From Steromphala cineraria (Eukaryota; Mollusca; Gastropoda; Trochida; Trochidae), in assembly GCA_916613615.1 (NCBI GenBank), contig OU744724.1, positions 27,638,171 through 27,702,170 on the forward strand: a DNA stretch of 64,000 nt, given 5' to 3'. Below are positions 23,485-34,494 of this stretch, piece after piece. The position numbers and the translations under genes are program-made. The notes below the pieces were generated by a model, which saw only the letters and a program-made list of their open reading frames with translations, was not told the origin of the DNA and ran no database searches. How positions within the stretch are numbered: the stretch's first letter is position 1; the number at the start of each line of letters is the position of its first letter.

Positions 23485-23824
23485 CTATCATCTCTTAGCA
23501 CGTTTTTGTTTTTTAATTTTATATTTTCAATGTTTCAGTGATAATTGTACTTAAATGATAAATGTATTAATTTGATAGTGTCAAAAATATCATTATAAAA
23601 ACTAATCATCCATAGTCAGAGAACAAATTATCAAGATTCACAGTCAATTGGCGGACATTCATTTGTGTAAGAAAAAGGAATCGCATGGCTAAACTTAACA
23701 ATATATATTTGATTTATGGCTGCTTCGTTTGGTTTAAATACGTTGTTTTTCAATAAGAATCATTTATTTTCATTATTCTGACATCACTTATATCCCCTCC
23801 TCAAACTTACTACTTACCATTTAA
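23485..23824 (+). mobile_element. MITE family B, copy 2 (degraded ends)
   Basis: Aligns along its length to 14470-14835: TAGCACGTTTTTG on the left, TTTGATAGTGTCAAAAATAT, GAAAAAGGAATCGCATGGCT in the middle, and AAACTTACTACTTACCATTTAA on the right, where other copies have AAACGTGCTACTGCCCCTTTAA. The left TTAA and the first bases of the left end are lost. Confidence 0.78.
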
Positions 23825-26489
23825 AAAGGAAAGAATCTTTCATGATATGATAGTCTATGTAACCGGTATTGCATAAAATGTAGTACAAATTATTTAGAAA
23901 GGAAGATAAAAGACCACATGTCCCTATACCAAAGTACTACAACGTTACTCCATTGTGACTTAAGCTCATACCAGATAAATACATGACACTTGGCTGTTTT
24001 TGTAAATGTTTGGTACAAAAGATCGTGTAAGTGTGCGAAACTGTGCTTCTTTGTTTAAATAAAAATTGTCGGGAGATACAATGATTATTTTTAATAGTTT
24101 GGATCACTTTAACACACAAAAACATCAACACTTTAGTTGCAACCTTTCTGGAACTCAACAACGTTTTTGTTGGGATTCTTCCCGGTTATTTAAATCTCCA
24201 TACAAGACAAGAAAAATCACAGAGTCAATTCGGTACATAACAACATTGCCGAAACGAAGCGTTTTAATAACAAGCAAATATGTGAACAGATAGGTACATT
24301 GAATATAGTAATCTGTAAAATGATATCACAATAGGTTATGACAAAATGACCAGAATTAGAGAGTTTTCATACTTTGAATTTGAATAAGCATAAAAATGGT
24401 CTATGTAATCTGCTGTCTTTATGCCGTCTTTGACAGTTTAAAAATTTGGTATCTTTTCCTGTAGTTTCATTTTGCATATATTGTTTTAACGACAGTAGTT
24501 ATTAAATAAATGACACAATTTATCTTTTCGCAATAACCTAAAATGAGATTTTAATATCATTCCTTTTTTTTAGAAACTTCACTCTTCGAGTTTTTTCCAA
24601 GTAGATTTGTTGAGTTTACATTCATAAAATATATGATAATCGATTCTTCCTCGGATTGACATAAAGGATAAGCATTAGATTCTTTGTATTTCATTTTGTC
24701 AGGAGGTCATTTGTTGGTAGGAACATATGTATTAAATAGTATTGGAAAGAAGAAAGCAAAAATTTATTGAATGATGGTTTGTTTGTTTGTTTTGACAATA
24801 GTAGTTTTCATATAAGTATCAGTTTAGTATATTCAAAGCAATTATCTTTGCTTTTGCGACAAGTTACCTTTACGTAATTCAAATGTTATGCAGTTTCAAG
24901 CAACCAAAAATCAAAAAGATAAAAATTTATACCATATCGCCATCTTTTTCTTTGTTGGGAAGTACCGACAATTAGTAAAACATGTATTGCCTTGGCTTTA
25001 ATTACCTCTGCATGTAATCTCTAAATCAAACCAATTAAGCCAACATGAAAACTCATTTACACTTATGTTTAGATAAACATCAAAGCATTGCTTTCATATT
25101 TTATTACTCATTTTCTCGTTCATGTGTGTATATTACTTAAGAACACAATTATGTGAATCCATATTTTAATTGTCAATATTTATGGTAATATTCTAAGCCT
25201 AGGAAAATTGATTTAACACAAGATAACATGCATAACAGGAACCATAGGAAAAGGTAGAAAATGATCAACCATCATTGATAAGGTGAAAGCATCGTCCGAT
25301 GTAATAATCATATTTAAATAAAATCAGTTTGTGCATATATTCTGTTAATGAACAATGACGGGATAATGGCTTGCAAGTAAAATAACAAGAATTATGTTGT
25401 CCCTTGTTTGATATTGGACCGTGATAATTTAAAACGTTGCCATAGGTGAACAACACATGTCCATTAAAGTGTGTAAAACAAACAGTGGCTTACAAGACAC
25501 ACATGAAAGATGTGTTATGTATACGTATATTGTTTGATACCTGAGTTAGCAGCTTGGCAAACAAATGATAATAGTGCATGATTGAAATGCTTACTTCGAC
25601 CAATGCTGGGATACCTCTATTGAAATTTTAACTGTAATATAAACGTTAGTAATCAGAAGATGGCATATCCAACCTATCCCCAATTAATAAGAAATATCAA
25701 CTAGTTTTTTAGTTATGCTCCTGAAACGAAATTCTAAGTTTTGTTCTCATGGAAACCGTGAAAAATTCGAAAAAGTTGAAAATCCTAAAAGGCACATCTA
25801 CACATACCCATGTACCGAGTTCTTATGACATAGGTCATATCGCTTTGGAGTTACACTCCGAAAACGAAATGATCACGGACGAATGGACAGGCGGACGGGG
25901 CGAAGACTTTATTATACGGTATTTCATACTGGTGGGATAAAATGAAAAACTCGGCTGTACATTGAGTGCATAACGTCGATAAGGTAAGAACATTTACTCT
26001 CATGTCGTCGTACAGGAGAACTACACATTGCACTATTACAATCAATACATGTATGTATACATAACAATAACCGTACATCAGAGAAAGAGAAGAGTTCTGT
26101 GAATTATGCGGTCTGTTTTCTTTAAAAGTGACTTAATTAAATTACAACTTAACAATGACAATGATGATATATATATTTCTATTAAATCTAAAAGGATACC
26201 AAGGCATTGTACATGTAGACGCAGTGAACTAGTATGTACCGCTTATGTATCAAGAAACATATATGGATGACAGCTTCTTAATTCATGGTGTGCGGCGTTA
26301 CGACACAGATTCTTATAATTATAATGTCATGCTTATAACACCCCTTATACTTCATATTTGAGATTTTATGTCAGAGACCCATTTCTTAAACCATTTGCGC
26401 AACTCATTGATCAGTTACGTCGATGTAAGCTTAAGATAGTAATTAGTAAAACATGTAGCCAATTAATTGTGAAAGCAGAGAAAGAATAG
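23825..26489. other. Non-coding stretch; possible repeat at 25770-25940
   Basis: 25770-25940 has CGGACGAATGGACAGGCGGA and is GC-richer than its flanks; it resembles the GGACGGACGG-bearing repeats at 16.2 and 50.6 kb. The short ORFs on both strands here are antisense to each other and unrecognised. Confidence 0.45.
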
Positions 26490-27010
26490 AACTTGACATC
26501 TACATGAGTATCAATTGGGGTTCATTTGTTCTGATCAACCTGGACAAATCTCTTAGATTGAATTTCTCAACTGGATGTAGAATATGGACGATGGTAAGAT
26601 TCTTTGGGACATTGCAGCTGGTTTTGACACATCTGCCTTCATGGACATTGTTATTCGTCGGTCTAAGGTTATTTAACCAAAGGTACAAAGGTGCAGAAAA
26701 ACATTATTCAAGAATCAAATGTCAGTTTGTGTATTTGCACTGGAAAATGGACGATTCCAAAGCTACATACAAATTCGTATGAAGCAAGCGAGCTCGCGAT
26801 AAATGATAGGAACATCGGTATATGGTCAGTTACATAGGATTGATATGATTCCTGTTGTTCTTTGATCGAGTAACACTTCGTGAAGTAAATCCTGACAAAT
26901 CTCTTAAATTAAATTTCTCAACTGTATCTTAAATAGATGCTGGTGGTATGATTCTTTGGGAAAAAAATGTTTTGGTTTCGACAAATCTGTCTTCAGGGAC
27001 TCTTCATCTG
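26490..27010 (+). repeat. Two diverged tandem copies of a ~170-bp segment
   Basis: 26530-26665 (GACAAATCTCTTAGATTGAA, later GTAAGATTCTTTGGGA and TCATGGACATTG) is repeated at 26890-27010 (GACAAATCTCTTAAATTAAA, later GTATGATTCTTTGGGA and TCAGGGACTCTT), about 360 bp apart. The frame open in the first copy (26504-26782) is not kept in the second, so selection for a protein is not supported. Confidence 0.65.
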
Positions 27011-27242
27011 TCTATGGTTACTAGTGATAAAGTAAAACTTAAGAGGAACGCTGATATCGGAAGAAAATGTAGGTGAGGTTGAGGCTTTTGATATTGTATC
27101 GAATATGTAGAGTCATGTAGTCCTTATAAACAAAAAATAAAAAAAACATTAACGTTCTTTTGGGAGAACTTTAAGGTTTACGGAAAATTGTAAACTAAGC
27201 CGACTTCAGTTATCATCTGATTTTATTCAAATGTGGTATTTA

Positions 27243-28711
27243 AACTCTCTCAAAAAAGGAAACGCAAACCCTGAAGTTTAAATATGTATTCTTTAGTTTA
27301 AGAAGACTGCAGCACTGTTATTAATAAAGATAGAATCAAGAATCTTCGATAAGAAAATCGATAAACAAAGTAGACATGGTTAGACACATTATTTCCAACG
27401 TTTTTCTTAGTATCTCGTATGGGCACCACGAGATTCAATCATTGCACGGCATCTTCTTGGACAAGAACGAATGAGACGCCGGATTCTCTCCTGTGGAATG
27501 GCTCTCCACTCTTCCTACAAGGCAACGGCGAGTTGCTGAAACGTTTTAGGTGGCGGCTGATGTTGACGAACGCGTCGATCTAGGGCATTCCGCAGGTGTT
27601 CAATAGGGTTAAGATCTGGCGATTCGGACGGCAAAAGCAAGACAGGGACATTCGAATTCTGCAAAAAGTTCATTGTTGCACGTGCAGTATGAGGACGGGC
27701 GTCGTCTTGTTGAAATATCTGTCTTTGTTGGTCAATGATTCGGAGAAAGTGAGGCAGCCAAACGTCGGTAATGTAACGTTGGGCTGTCATGTTTCCTCAA
27801 ATGATCACCAAGTCTGATTTCTGGTTGTAGGAGATGGCTTCCCAAACCATAACACTGCCTCCTCCAAATCTGTCAACTTGTCGGACGCATAGGGCTGCAA
27901 AAGTTCATGACGTCTCCTGTACACACGCTGTCTTCCGTCGTGGCGGTGCAAATTAAAACGTGATTCATCTGAAAAACAGATGAGTCTCAAGTTTTGTAAG
28001 GTCCACATCCTCACGTTGTTGCACCAATTGCGTCGTTGTCGTCGATGTTGGGGACGTAGTACAGGTCCAATAACTGCTCTCCGGGCATGTAAACGGTTCC
28101 TGATCGTTTGAGCTGATACTCTCCTCAAACCTGGTATTTGTGTGGCGGTCACTGCAGGTATGGCTTACCAATTACGTAGGTGAAGGACCCGGATGTACCG
28201 ATCTTGAATAAGAGTGGTGATTCTTGGCCTTCCACTTCTTGGACGATCTTTGGTCGAATTTAAGTTGTTGTAGCGCCTCCAAAGTCGGGATATTGTTGTT
28301 TTGTGAACATTTAGATGCCGAGCAACAGTTCCCTGGCTTGAAGACGTCGACGTCCTATGGCGATATTTCGGTGGGCATCACCCAATCGTGCCATAATCAA
28401 TACTTATATATATAATCATATTATATAATCAAATGAAATACAGAAACACCCTGACCTTTATATACCCCAACATTGGCAGTCATTTGTCCAAATTCCGAAG
28501 TCATAGGGACCATTTGGTGCGTTCCGATGAAATATGCAATAAAATACTCTTATCCATAAAACTTATTTAAAATTATTTTGATGTTAACTGTCATTAATAA
28601 CATGTAAAATATCAATAAATTTGAATAAAACATAGTTTACATGAACGGTCTTTAGTCAGACGACTTTTCAATATCCGACTATAGGGGTTGCGTTTCTTTT
28701 TTGACAGAGTT
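27243..28711 (-). mobile_element. Tc1-like DNA transposon, full length but inactivated
   Basis: 1469 bp bounded by inverted repeats AACTCTCTCAAAAAA-GGAAACGC (left) and the inverse of GCGTTTCTTTTTTGACAGAGTT (right), each flanked by a TA dinucleotide (27241-27242 and 28712-28713) as expected for Tc1/mariner insertion. The transposase gene lies on the minus strand and is broken. Confidence 0.93.
27407..28394 (-). pseudogene. Tc1-family DD34E transposase, frameshifted
   Basis: Cut-and-paste transposase of the nuclear Tc1/mariner superfamily. The ATG is at 28394 (MARLGDAHRN). A helix-turn-helix-like segment (HLNVHKTTISRLWRRYN) follows in another frame, so an early frameshift is present, and a stop precedes AIPAVTATQIPG. 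The catalytic triad is visible: D in CFSDESRFNL, D in FQQDDARPHTA, and E in SPDLNPIEHLRN with exactly 34 residues between the second and third. A frameshift near 27800 separates the first D from the rest, and a TAG interrupts LAVAL-EEWRAIPQ near 27513. The natural stop is at 27407-27409 after GAHTRY. Confidence 0.9.
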
Positions 28712-28713
28712 TA

Positions 28714-29790
28714 GATATATAACTAAATGAAGAAAGGTTTTGAGAATTGATAAATTTGTAGGTAAAGTATGTTATTTTGGCAAAAACATAAGTGGCATTG
28801 TAAGACTTCTGTAACAAGTCCTGAACAAGAGCTGAAGTTAAAAAAGTATCTGATTTTGATAAATATCGTTAATGAGAGTCATGATTAAATTAGGGGTGAC
28901 AATTAGAAGATTATTTATTGATATTGTTACATGGCCGTTAGTTATAAGCATTTTAAGAGTGAACTCTACTTTTGTGTAGGGAACTCTAAGTTGAAAGGAT
29001 CTAACGACTGATCATGATCCATTATTGTTATAGGTATTCGCAGCTATAAAGTTGCCGGGTGTTCATTGCCATTTAACACTGGGAAATTCTTCAAATCAAC
29101 CAATCAGAAACGAGTATTTACCGAAGTCATGTTACAGTTCTATATCAATTCATAAGAATAACGTGTGAGTCAATATATATATTTTTATTTGGGACAAAAT
29201 CATAACTTTGTAAGATAAATACGGAAATCAGGTTTTCCATGGATCATTTCTGTATAGTTTCCATTTCAACAAATTAAGCAATTTGAAATTGCATATGCGA
29301 AGGTATACCAAGTTAAGATATTTTAAAACTTTCATAATTATCAATAGTTTGTCCCAATAAGGCCAATTATTGAAAATATGTTTTGTATTTTGACTGAAAG
29401 TGCCTAGATAAGAGAGATATGTGAAAGACTTGACATATTGTCAAAAGTTTTTTTGAAACAAATATAATATATATACCTTTATCGCGATACCCAAAATATT
29501 TTGGTTGCTTTGACAAAGAGTGACAGTATGAATAGATGGCGTAACGGAAGTATGTTAATAGTTTACAAAGGTCTTTAACATGCCACATGTCTGTACTACT
29601 GCAGCTGATAGATTTGCCATGTACATTTGAAGCTATTTAATTCTAGTGTAGACTTTTGCTGGCATGCGCATCCGATCATGATTGAATATTGCTCTCATGC
29701 TAATGCTTCTATTGAACTTATTTTGAAAGAATCGATAGTACATGTACATAACGAGTTTGACAGTTGGTTTCGAATTTTCCGATGTTTACT
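28714..29790. other. Non-coding stretch, nothing recognised
   Basis: AT-rich DNA between the Tc1 element and the microsatellite. The 73-codon minus frame at 29367-29588 has no recognisable content. Confidence 0.6.
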
Positions 29791-29793
29791 TAA

Positions 29794-29796
29794 TGT

Positions 29797-29830
<34 letters not shown>
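29794..29830. repeat. (TG)n(GA)n compound microsatellite
   Basis: About 13 TG units run into five GA units. The ORFs on both strands that cross it are produced by the repeat. Confidence 0.97.
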
Positions 29831-29984
29831 TGGTGCGTTATCAATAAGTGGTTTATCTCACTTTTCAAACAGTGTAACGAGCACAATCTGCAGGTTATGT
29901 GCTTACAACTTAGGCATAAGTCACAATGCCTCGTTTAAATAATCTGCAGATTGTGCGGCCTCAACAATCTGGGAATGATCACAA

Positions 29985-30300
29985 TTTAGGAATTTCTTTT
30001 TGAGAAGCTCTTAGCTCGTCTTTATGTCCGGCTAAGGGGATACATTGCTCGATTCACAGAATTGCTTTGAGCGTATCTTATAATATAAGTCATTAAGTAC
30101 ATGTATATGCGTCGATTCCAAGATTTCGAGGGGCTGTCAGCTCGTGTTTATGTCTAACCAATAGAATAGTTTGGACAACTTCGAGATTGTGTTAGACTTT
30201 GTACATGTCTTTACATCTTGCTCATCAATTAAAGGGGTCGATTCCTAGATTGCTAGGGTCTCGTAGCTCGTCTTTCTGTCAAACTAATGGAACATAAGGG
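29985..30300 (+). repeat. Three degenerate ~125-bp tandem units
   Basis: A core of the form CGATTCC(T/A)AGATT, then TAGCTCGTCTTTATGTC, recurs near 30000, 30110 and 30238. Spacing is roughly 121-129 bp. The units are diverged and carry no ORF. Confidence 0.7.
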
Positions 30301-30879
30301 TCATAACCTTAAATCTCAATCCGATTTTGCCCTAAGGAAAAACTTTATTGTACACACTAAACTTAAGAATTGGCTACATGCTAACAACGTTTTTACGAAG
30401 TTGACGTTCATATACGAAACATCCTTTGTTATGCATGATTAAAGGTAAGCGAATCATTGAACTTTCAGTCCTCTTCTTTACAGCTTATTGAGAAATCGCC
30501 TACAATTTATAATATGAGTGTACATTTGTTAATCTTTTACATCAATTTGGTGATCATCGACGTCTTCTTGCTTTACACTACCATTGTCAATAATGGTGTC
30601 CGAATTTGTCGATTAGGCAGTTTTTATCGAATTTTTCACATTGGTTTCGAAAGTAAACACTCTCTTAATGGCTCTTTTGAAAACTCGATTATCAAAGTGT
30701 TATCACAATGACAATTATCACATTACAACACCAGACATTGACAATAATTGTTCATTATAAGGTAACTAGGATTTTGACACCATGTCATTTCTAAAATAAG
30801 TCTGAAAAGATTTTTACCATTTCTAAGTTTATCATTTTAATTTTGGGTAAGGTTCTTTGTTCACAATCTCACAATTTTT

Positions 30880-31480
30880 GGTCAGCATGTGGAGATGTGC
30901 CTTTTGGGGGTTTCAACTTTTTCGATTATTTTTTTACAAAAACAGCAGGGTCCACTGGATTGTTTTCAGAAGTTATTATATTTAAATGAGCTCCGTTCGT
31001 TCGTCCGTCCGTCCCGATATTGTTTCCGGAGCAGGACATGACAATCGTGAGACCTACCTCAACGAAACTTGATATGTGCAACGGTTGGCATGTGGAGATG
31101 TGATTTTAGGGGTTTCAAATTCTTTGAAATTTAATTTTAGCCGTTTCCATGGAAACGTAACTTAGGATTTCGGTTCCCCAGCAGAACCCGAAAACATGCA
31201 GTGAGACCTACATCAAGGAAACTTGATGTGTGTTTTTGATTTTTTCTTCTTGATTTTTTAGCCGTTTCCATGGAAACGTAACTAACATAATTAGGCTTTC
31301 GTTTCCGGAGCAGAACTAGAAAACAGTGACACGTACATGTGGAGATGTGCTTTTTGAGGGTTTCAACTTCTTCCGTATTGTTTTAGCCGTTTCTATGGAA
31401 CCTTAGGCTTTTGTAACCGGAGCAGAACTTGAAAACCGTGAGACCTGTCTGTCTGTCAAAAGATCATCATCATGATCACT
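30880..31480 (+). repeat. Degenerate tandem repeat with TTTCCATGGAAACG and TGTGGAGATGTG words
   Basis: TGTGGAGATGTG occurs near 30888, 31091 and 31338, each followed by a G-rich run and TTTCAA. TTTAGCCGTTTCCATGGAAA occurs near 31137 and 31258 with a variant near 31383; the latter core is itself a palindrome. CCGGAGCAG(A/G)AC and CCGTCCGTCC runs are interspersed. It resembles mollusc repeats of the kind seen at 16.2 and 50.6 kb. Confidence 0.7.
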
Positions 31481-31784
31481 TGTTAAATAATAACGGGTAG
31501 GCTAACGTTCTTTTCCTGTGTTATAAACCTTACATGGACTGGCGCCCTGCCCTGCTGAGCCAACAAATGAAACATATCATCATCCATCTTGCTACATCAG
31601 GCTATATCAGGAGACTCTTGGAGTCTACATGTAATACTCATACGAATAACCTGTTATAGAAGGGTGATTATGATGATGATTCAAATGTTAAATATAACCG
31701 TACCGTACCGTACTTTCTATTGTTCTTTTGTCATCAACAAGCTCACTAGATTGTTGAAAGAAGAAAGAAATTAAAGGTTTCTAC

Positions 31785-34165
31785 AAATTTCACAGGTAAA
31801 CCTTAATGATCAATGTGACATTTACAAAATATCCCGATGATTGGCATTAATAGAGTATGTCTTTAGTACCGGATCTCAATACTATCCTATATTGCTGATT
31901 ACTGACATTTTAATATCATTACTTGGTCGTAATCGATTTCAAATTATTTACATTATTAAATTTTATTTTGGTTCGCTTTGTCAGTAGATATCTTCAACAT
32001 TCATATTTTTTTTTTTAAATGAAGGGGAAAAGACGTTATGCTTTTAAACAGTTTTTGTCTAACTATTTCCTTAAAATTAATCAACAGGCATTCTAGGGGG
32101 TATGAGCATCGCAATTGCCTCTGTCAATTTGAGTTGTTCACATAAATGCTCAGAGTGTGTTGTTGTCAGGACATTCAAATTAGTTTATTTACAATACGTA
32201 ACTAGGATGCATTTTGGCTGTCATGACCAGGACGGTCCATTTCCTCAGAGACTAATTACTTTCTTTATCTTGTATGTAAATTTACTTTAAGATAAACAAA
32301 AAAAAAAGAATTAGAATTGCAATATATAATTAACATTTATATACCTAATACGAATCAAGGTTTCTCAAGATATTAAAACTTTATCTTACAAGATGTATTT
32401 AATCAAAAATCTGTTCAAACATTTTTAAAACACGTTTGTTTCCTGTCATTTTCATTAACGTTTTATGATATAGTCAGATGAAATTAAACTTTTGTTTTTT
32501 TTTTCAATATTTGCCCCTGGATAATATAACATTTTTCTTCAAGTCTCCGTCTCACATTGCTAAAAATGTTAGACAAATTATTTGTTAAATTAAATAATGT
32601 GGATACTTACGCTCGTATATGGCGCCTCCACGTCCTAACACACGCTCAAAGCCCTACCTCCATAATTACCTTGTAGGAAAATACATGTACTTACATCTAT
32701 TCCTAATTCCATGTAACCATTCTAACAGCTTGTTGGACTGAGTGCAATGTGGATGGAGTACCTTGCCAAATGACAGTGCATGACCCAGGGCACACATTGG
32801 TCTCCACCTGGAGTCAGCAGACCAACCACTCACTATTGTGTTCCACATTTCATTGTACGTTTCATAATGTATTGCTACTGTCAATCTGTGTTGTTAATGT
32901 AAATGCTTCGCGTGTGCTGTTGTCAGGGTATTTAAGTTCATTTTTCATTAAAAAATTAAATGAATTTTGGTTGTCACGTCCAGGACTTGTCATTTCCCTT
33001 GAGACTTATTAGTTGTACTTTTCAATATATAGAAAGATAAATAACAATGCATTATGTTATTATTGTATTCAGATTTTTCAGATCAATTCGAGATTATTCG
33101 AACTTTATGAACCTTTAGTTTGGAGATGTACATGTAGTTCATATAAAGATGTGTGAACTGAAATGTTTGAAAATGAGTTGTTTCCAGTTCTTCAGAAAAT
33201 ATTACAAAAAAATGTTTTTTAATCTTTCTCGATAATAGCTCTTACGTGAATGTTTGGGTGTTATTGAAAGTTGTGTTGAAAAGTTAAGATGTAAGGAGAT
33301 GGTTGAAAGGATATGAAGTAAAGAGGGAACAATGTTTTACACTGAAATATTTGTCATGTGACATTTACGAGAGGTCGACTCAAATCGGAATCACCATGTT
33401 TCAAAAACGTATGAAAGACTTTTTCTCGTTAAGTTTTCATAATGTCGGAAGTGTACATGTACTTAGGCGTAAATTATCACGTTTACAGTTCAAGTGATTA
33501 ACTGATATTTCCCTTACGTATAACCATGCATACCAACATTTCTGACATCATTGGTAAATCATAGTATATACATAATGTATACGTAATGTTGAATAAATGT
33601 ACACAATATATACATGTACAGCTGTTACGTTGTCTTGTGTATGTAGACATGTTTCAATTGGTATCACCAGAGTATCCACCATTAAGGTGCTGAAGAAAAC
33701 GTCAAGTCGCCTGTGTAGACGCAACGTAAACCCCGTTTGCATATGACATCTGAATCACTGTACTATTCAATGGCTATCAATAAAATTTAGAAATACCAGT
33801 TATTAAACTGTAAGTGAAATTGAAAACATTTGTTAACAAAATTAATAGTTGAATACCGTATACAATGATTGTGAGTATTTTTTACACTCACGTTTTTGAG
33901 CATGTACGAAAATTAACTTTGTCGGATTAAAAATTAATGCATTCACATCATCTGAGAGTCGTTCTAAATGTGATAATCCTTGAACATTTATTCTGTCAAA
34001 AAAGTAATTTGTCGGTTTATGTCAACTAGTTGCATAACATCCACTGCGATTGAAATCAGCTGGGTTGAAATTAGGTTCATGGAAATAAAACTAACAAATT
34101 AACCAAACTTAAAGTGATGACAACTGACAATACAATCTCAAACAGCATCATTTTCAGTTTCCCAC
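31785..34165 (+). repeat. Segmental-duplication block I (part)
   Basis: Three landmarks recur in the same order in blocks II and III: TGATCAATGTGACATTTA at 31807, the CATAAATGCTC to GTTGTCAGG(A/G)CATT stretch at 32060-32290, and CTGCGATTGAAATCAGC to GACAACTGACA at 34050-34130. The second landmark is itself duplicated within this block at 32870-33020. Between the two lies a GC-richer insert (32600-32870). No exon is recognised. Confidence 0.65.
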
Positions 34166-34172
34166 TGTCATA

Positions 34173-34486
34173 ACATTCTTTACCCACAGAGGCAGATCAA
34201 GTCAAGAAATGTTGATACAGCCTCTGTTATATTACGCCGAAATCCGTGGGTTCCGGCAGTTTCCCCTGGTGGAAAACAATTGCACCACAATCCCTTTTGA
34301 GTTTCTTTAGCAAATGACAAAGCTTCTCGCATGGAAAGAGATGCTTCATATCACAATGCCTTCGCCATGATGCAGTAGCCAAAATGATGATCAAACCAGG
34401 CATCTCCCATTCTATCCCACAAAGTCGGCGTAATATAACAAAGGCTGTATCAACATTACTTGGTCTGCCTCTGTGGGGAGAGAATG
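34173..34486 (+). mobile_element. MITE family A, copy 3 (best-preserved)
   Basis: Begins A-CATTCTTTACCCACAGAGG and ends CCTCTGTGGGGAGAGAATG. Perfect 8-bp duplications CTGTCATA lie at 34165-34172 and 34487-34494. The arms pair for about 65 bases, including GATACAGCCTCTGTTATATT on the left and AATATAACAAAGGCTGTATC on the right, making a near-complete foldback. The interior shares the TTTTGGCTACTGCATCATGG stretch (as read on the minus strand) with copy 2. ORFs across it on both strands are by-products. Confidence 0.93.
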
Positions 34487-34494
34487 CTGTCATA

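Noticed and set aside
27596..27817. Plus-strand ORF across the Tc1 element
   Set aside because: Antisense shadow of the transposase frame.
29627..29938. 103-codon ORF with a run of alternating C and V
   Set aside because: The run is the translated (TG)n microsatellite.
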